A stretch of DNA of 64,000 nucleotides, from positions 6,523,286 through 6,587,285 of the forward strand of contig NZ_KB910518.1 in NCBI RefSeq assembly GCF_000374185.1, given 5' to 3'. The notes below the pieces were generated by a model. It searched no databases and was not told the origin of the DNA. It saw nothing but the letters and a program-made list of their open reading frames with translations. Positions 61,964-64,000 of this stretch are shown here, in pieces; positions within the stretch are counted from its first letter, which is position 1, and each line of letters opens with the position of its first letter. A program made the position numbers and the translations under genes. The stretch comes from Paenibacillus sp. HW567 (GTDB lineage: Bacteria > Bacillota > Bacilli > Paenibacillales > Paenibacillaceae).

Positions 61964-64000
61964 ATGAGCTTCAGCGGAGATGGGATTTTTCCGGCGGTAT
62001 GTCCACTGGATTGCCCCGATACATGCGGACTCCTGGTGCATAAGCACGATGGCAAAATTATTAAGGTAGAGGGGAATCCCGAGCATCCAGTCACCAAGGC
62101 GGCTATCTGCAACAAGGTGCGGAATATGGCAGAGCGGGTGCATCACCCGGAACGCCTGCTTCACCCGCTGCGCCGTGTAGGCCCGAAAGGCAGCGGTTCT
62201 TTTGAGCCGATCAGTTGGGAGGAGGCAATCAGCGAAATTGCCGGCCGCTTCAAGAAGCTGTCAGTAGAATATGGACCCGAGAGCATCCTTCCGTACAGCT
62301 TCTACGGCAATATGGGCGTGCTTAGCGTGGAAGGGATGGACCGGCGGTTCTTCAACGCGCTCGGGGCAAGCCGCCTGGAACGGGCTATCTGTAATTCGGC
62401 GGGAACGGCAGGCTGGAAATATACGATGGGCTTTGGCGGCGGGACAAGTCCTGAGGATACGGTGAATGCCGATCTGATCATTGTCTGGGGCGGCAATATT
62501 ATCAGCACCAACATGCACCAGGTGGTGTACGCTGAGCAAGCCCGCAAACGGGGTGCGAAGGTGGTTGTCATTGATGTGCACCGCAACCGTACGGCCCAGT
62601 GGGCAGACTGGTTCCTGCCGCTGTATCCGGGCACGGATTCGGCGCTGGCACTGGGACTGATGCATATTCTGTTCCGGGATGGAATGACGGATGATGCATT
62701 TCTTGAGCAGTATACGATAGGCCATCAGGAGCTGCGGGAGCATGTGCTTGCCTATCCGCCCCAGCGGGTTGCAGAGATCACAGGCATCGCAGCGGACGAC
62801 ATAGAGAAGCTCGCCAAAATGTACGGCGAAGCCAAGGTTTCACATATTCACATTGGCAACGGTCTGCAGCACCATGATAACGGCGGCATGAATGTCCGCA
62901 GCATCACGTGCCTTCCGGCGCTTACCGGAGCATGGCTGAAGACCGGAGGCGGAGCGGTCAAATCAAATAGCGGCTATAACTCCATGAATGACCGGGCGCT
63001 GACCCGCCCGGATCTTCGCCCGAACCGGGGGACACGGATGATTAATATGAACCGGATCGGTGAGGCGCTGGAGATGAAGGAGCAGCCGGTAATGGGGATG
63101 TTCGTCTACTGCAGCAATCCCGTTGTTGTAGCTCCCAATGCCGACCGGGTGCGCGCAGGATTCGCGCGCGAGGATCTTTTTACGGTTGTACATGATCTCT
63201 TCATGACCGACACGGCACTGTATGCCGATATCGTGCTGCCGGCGACCACTTCCTTCGAGAATGTTGATCTGTATTCATCGTACTGGCACCACTACATCCA
63301 GCTTCAGGAGCCTGTGCTTGAAGCGCCGGGAGAATGCAAAAGCAACGTGGAGGTCTTCGCGCTGCTGGGCCGGGCGATGGGCTTCGACGCGGAAGCCTTC
63401 AGCGAGTCTGAATATGAGATGATCCGCAAGGCACTGGATTACCCGCGCAACCCATATCTGAATGGCGTTACGCTGGAACGGCTGCTTAACGAGCGGTTCG
63501 TGAAGCTGGACATGACTCCGCAGGCGGATTATCTGAAGAACCTTCCGACACCGTCAGGTAAGATAGAGCTGTATTCCAAGGCTATGCAGCTCGCCGGATT
63601 ACCTGCGCTGCCTACATATATGCCGCTGAAGGAAGGGTATGACGGTGTACGGCGGCCGCAGCCGGGAGCGGATTATCCGCTGATGTTCATTTCTCCGCCG
63701 AATCATAATTTCTTGAACTCTAATTTCGCCAATATCGAGAAGCACCAGCGGATGGAGAAGCGGCCAACGCTGCAGATCCACCCTGAGGATGCGGCGGCAC
63801 GGGGGATCGGGGATGGCGATGAACTGACCGTATATAACGCCAGAGGCTCAATTGAGCTATGGGCAGTGGTGACGGACAAGATGCTGCCGGGTACAGTGAT
63901 CAGCCAGGGGCTGTGGTGGGAAGGCAAGGGACGCAGACAGAGAGTAAATGTGCTTACACCGGACCGGCTCAGCGATATGGGGAATGGGGCGACCTTTTTC
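61964..64000 (+). CDS. Molybdopterin oxidoreductase (DMSO reductase family), 3' end outside window
   Basis: The first 679 residues of a bis-MGD molybdenum enzyme. A [4Fe-4S] cluster is bound by CPLDCPDTC and a later AICNKV cysteine. Family phrases follow: ADLIIVWGGNIISTNMH, VVVIDVHRNRTA, FPLxPGTDSALALGL-like LPLYPGTDSALALGL and FMTDTALYADIVLPATTSFE. The C-terminal MGD-binding barrel begins about 565 and is nearly complete. GGGAGG lies ten bases before the ATG. It resembles YyaE-type soluble oxidoreductases, possibly formate dehydrogenase-like given the neighbouring transporter, but the substrate is not fixed by sequence. No Tat signal is seen. Confidence 0.88.
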   Translation, partial: MSFSGDGIFPAVCPLDCPDTCGLLVHKHDGKIIKVEGNPEHPVTKAAICNKVRNMAERVHHPERLLHPLRRVGPKGSGSFEPISWEEAISEIAGRFKKLSVEYGPESILPYSFYGNMGVLSVEGMDRRFFNALGASRLERAICNSAGTAGWKYTMGFGGGTSPEDTVNADLIIVWGGNIISTNMHQVVYAEQARKRGAKVVVIDVHRNRTAQWADWFLPLYPGTDSALALGLMHILFRDGMTDDAFLEQYTIGHQELREHVLAYPPQRVAEITGIAADDIEKLAKMYGEAKVSHIHIGNGLQHHDNGGMNVRSITCLPALTGAWLKTGGGAVKSNSGYNSMNDRALTRPDLRPNRGTRMINMNRIGEALEMKEQPVMGMFVYCSNPVVVAPNADRVRAGFAREDLFTVVHDLFMTDTALYADIVLPATTSFENVDLYSSYWHHYIQLQEPVLEAPGECKSNVEVFALLGRAMGFDAEAFSESEYEMIRKALDYPRNPYLNGVTLERLLNERFVKLDMTPQADYLKNLPTPSGKIELYSKAMQLAGLPALPTYMPLKEGYDGVRRPQPGADYPLMFISPPNHNFLNSNFANIEKHQRMEKRPTLQIHPEDAAARGIGDGDELTVYNARGSIELWAVVTDKMLPGTVISQGLWWEGKGRRQRVNVLTPDRLSDMGNGATFF

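Overview
The window is chromosomal DNA from a spore-forming, low-to-moderate GC Firmicute, most likely a Paenibacillus. The pointers are a Spo0E-like phosphatase, a lipoteichoic acid synthase, CidA/CidB with a LysR regulator, a PerR-type repressor, an S-layer-homology protein, many strong GGAGG ribosome sites with frequent TTG/GTG starts, and a receptor/pheromone pair of the kind known from Paenibacillaceae. No tRNA, rRNA or CRISPR array was seen. Layout: 1-13.5 kb holds an AraC-type regulator fragment, three membrane-bound GGDEF-EAL proteins (CHASE-like, CHASE4/HAMP-like and MHYT sensors), an acetate uptake transporter, MenA, a Gfo/Idh/MocA oxidoreductase and an ABC-2 exporter. 13.6-25.7 kb holds an MFS exporter, a chemoreceptor, a MarR regulator, LtaS, a DinG/XPD-like helicase, a second Gfo/Idh/MocA enzyme, cidAB with a divergent LysR gene, and a Spo0E-like protein. 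25.9-34.2 kb holds an RRNPP-type regulator overlapped by a 41-codon pheromone-like ORF, then a MarR-controlled heterodimeric ABC exporter and an MMPL transporter. 34.36-35.06 kb is a tandem array of a 51-bp hairpin unit. 35.2-40.5 kb has an IsdG-type heme monooxygenase, an SDR, an FAD/Rieske protein, a PerR-like repressor, a HemD-like protein and a ThuA-like protein. 40.6-51.6 kb has a phasin-like/UbiB pair, a DEAD-box helicase with a Gly/Arg-rich tail, a VanY-type carboxypeptidase, an FAD oxidoreductase, a luciferase-like monooxygenase, a glutathione peroxidase and formate-THF ligase. 51.9-64 kb has an NADH oxidase, two nested group II introns, a large SLH protein, a formate/nitrite transporter and the start of a molybdopterin oxidoreductase. 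How genes work together: the three cyclic-di-GMP proteins and the chemoreceptor are signal-input modules. The MarR gene and the two ABC half-transporters overlap and share a consensus promoter whose -10 lies in a perfect palindrome. NADH oxidase and the formate/nitrite transporter both carry TGTGA-N6-TCACA type operators, placed for repression at the first and for class II activation at the second; with fhs and the molybdoenzyme this suggests a redox/formate-responsive district. The most notable items are the receptor/pheromone pair whose precursor carries two related EHG-x-x-F hexapeptides, the group IIC intron carrying a second, unrelated group II intron, the 51-bp hairpin array, and a two-copy MITE-like element with long terminal inverted repeats.
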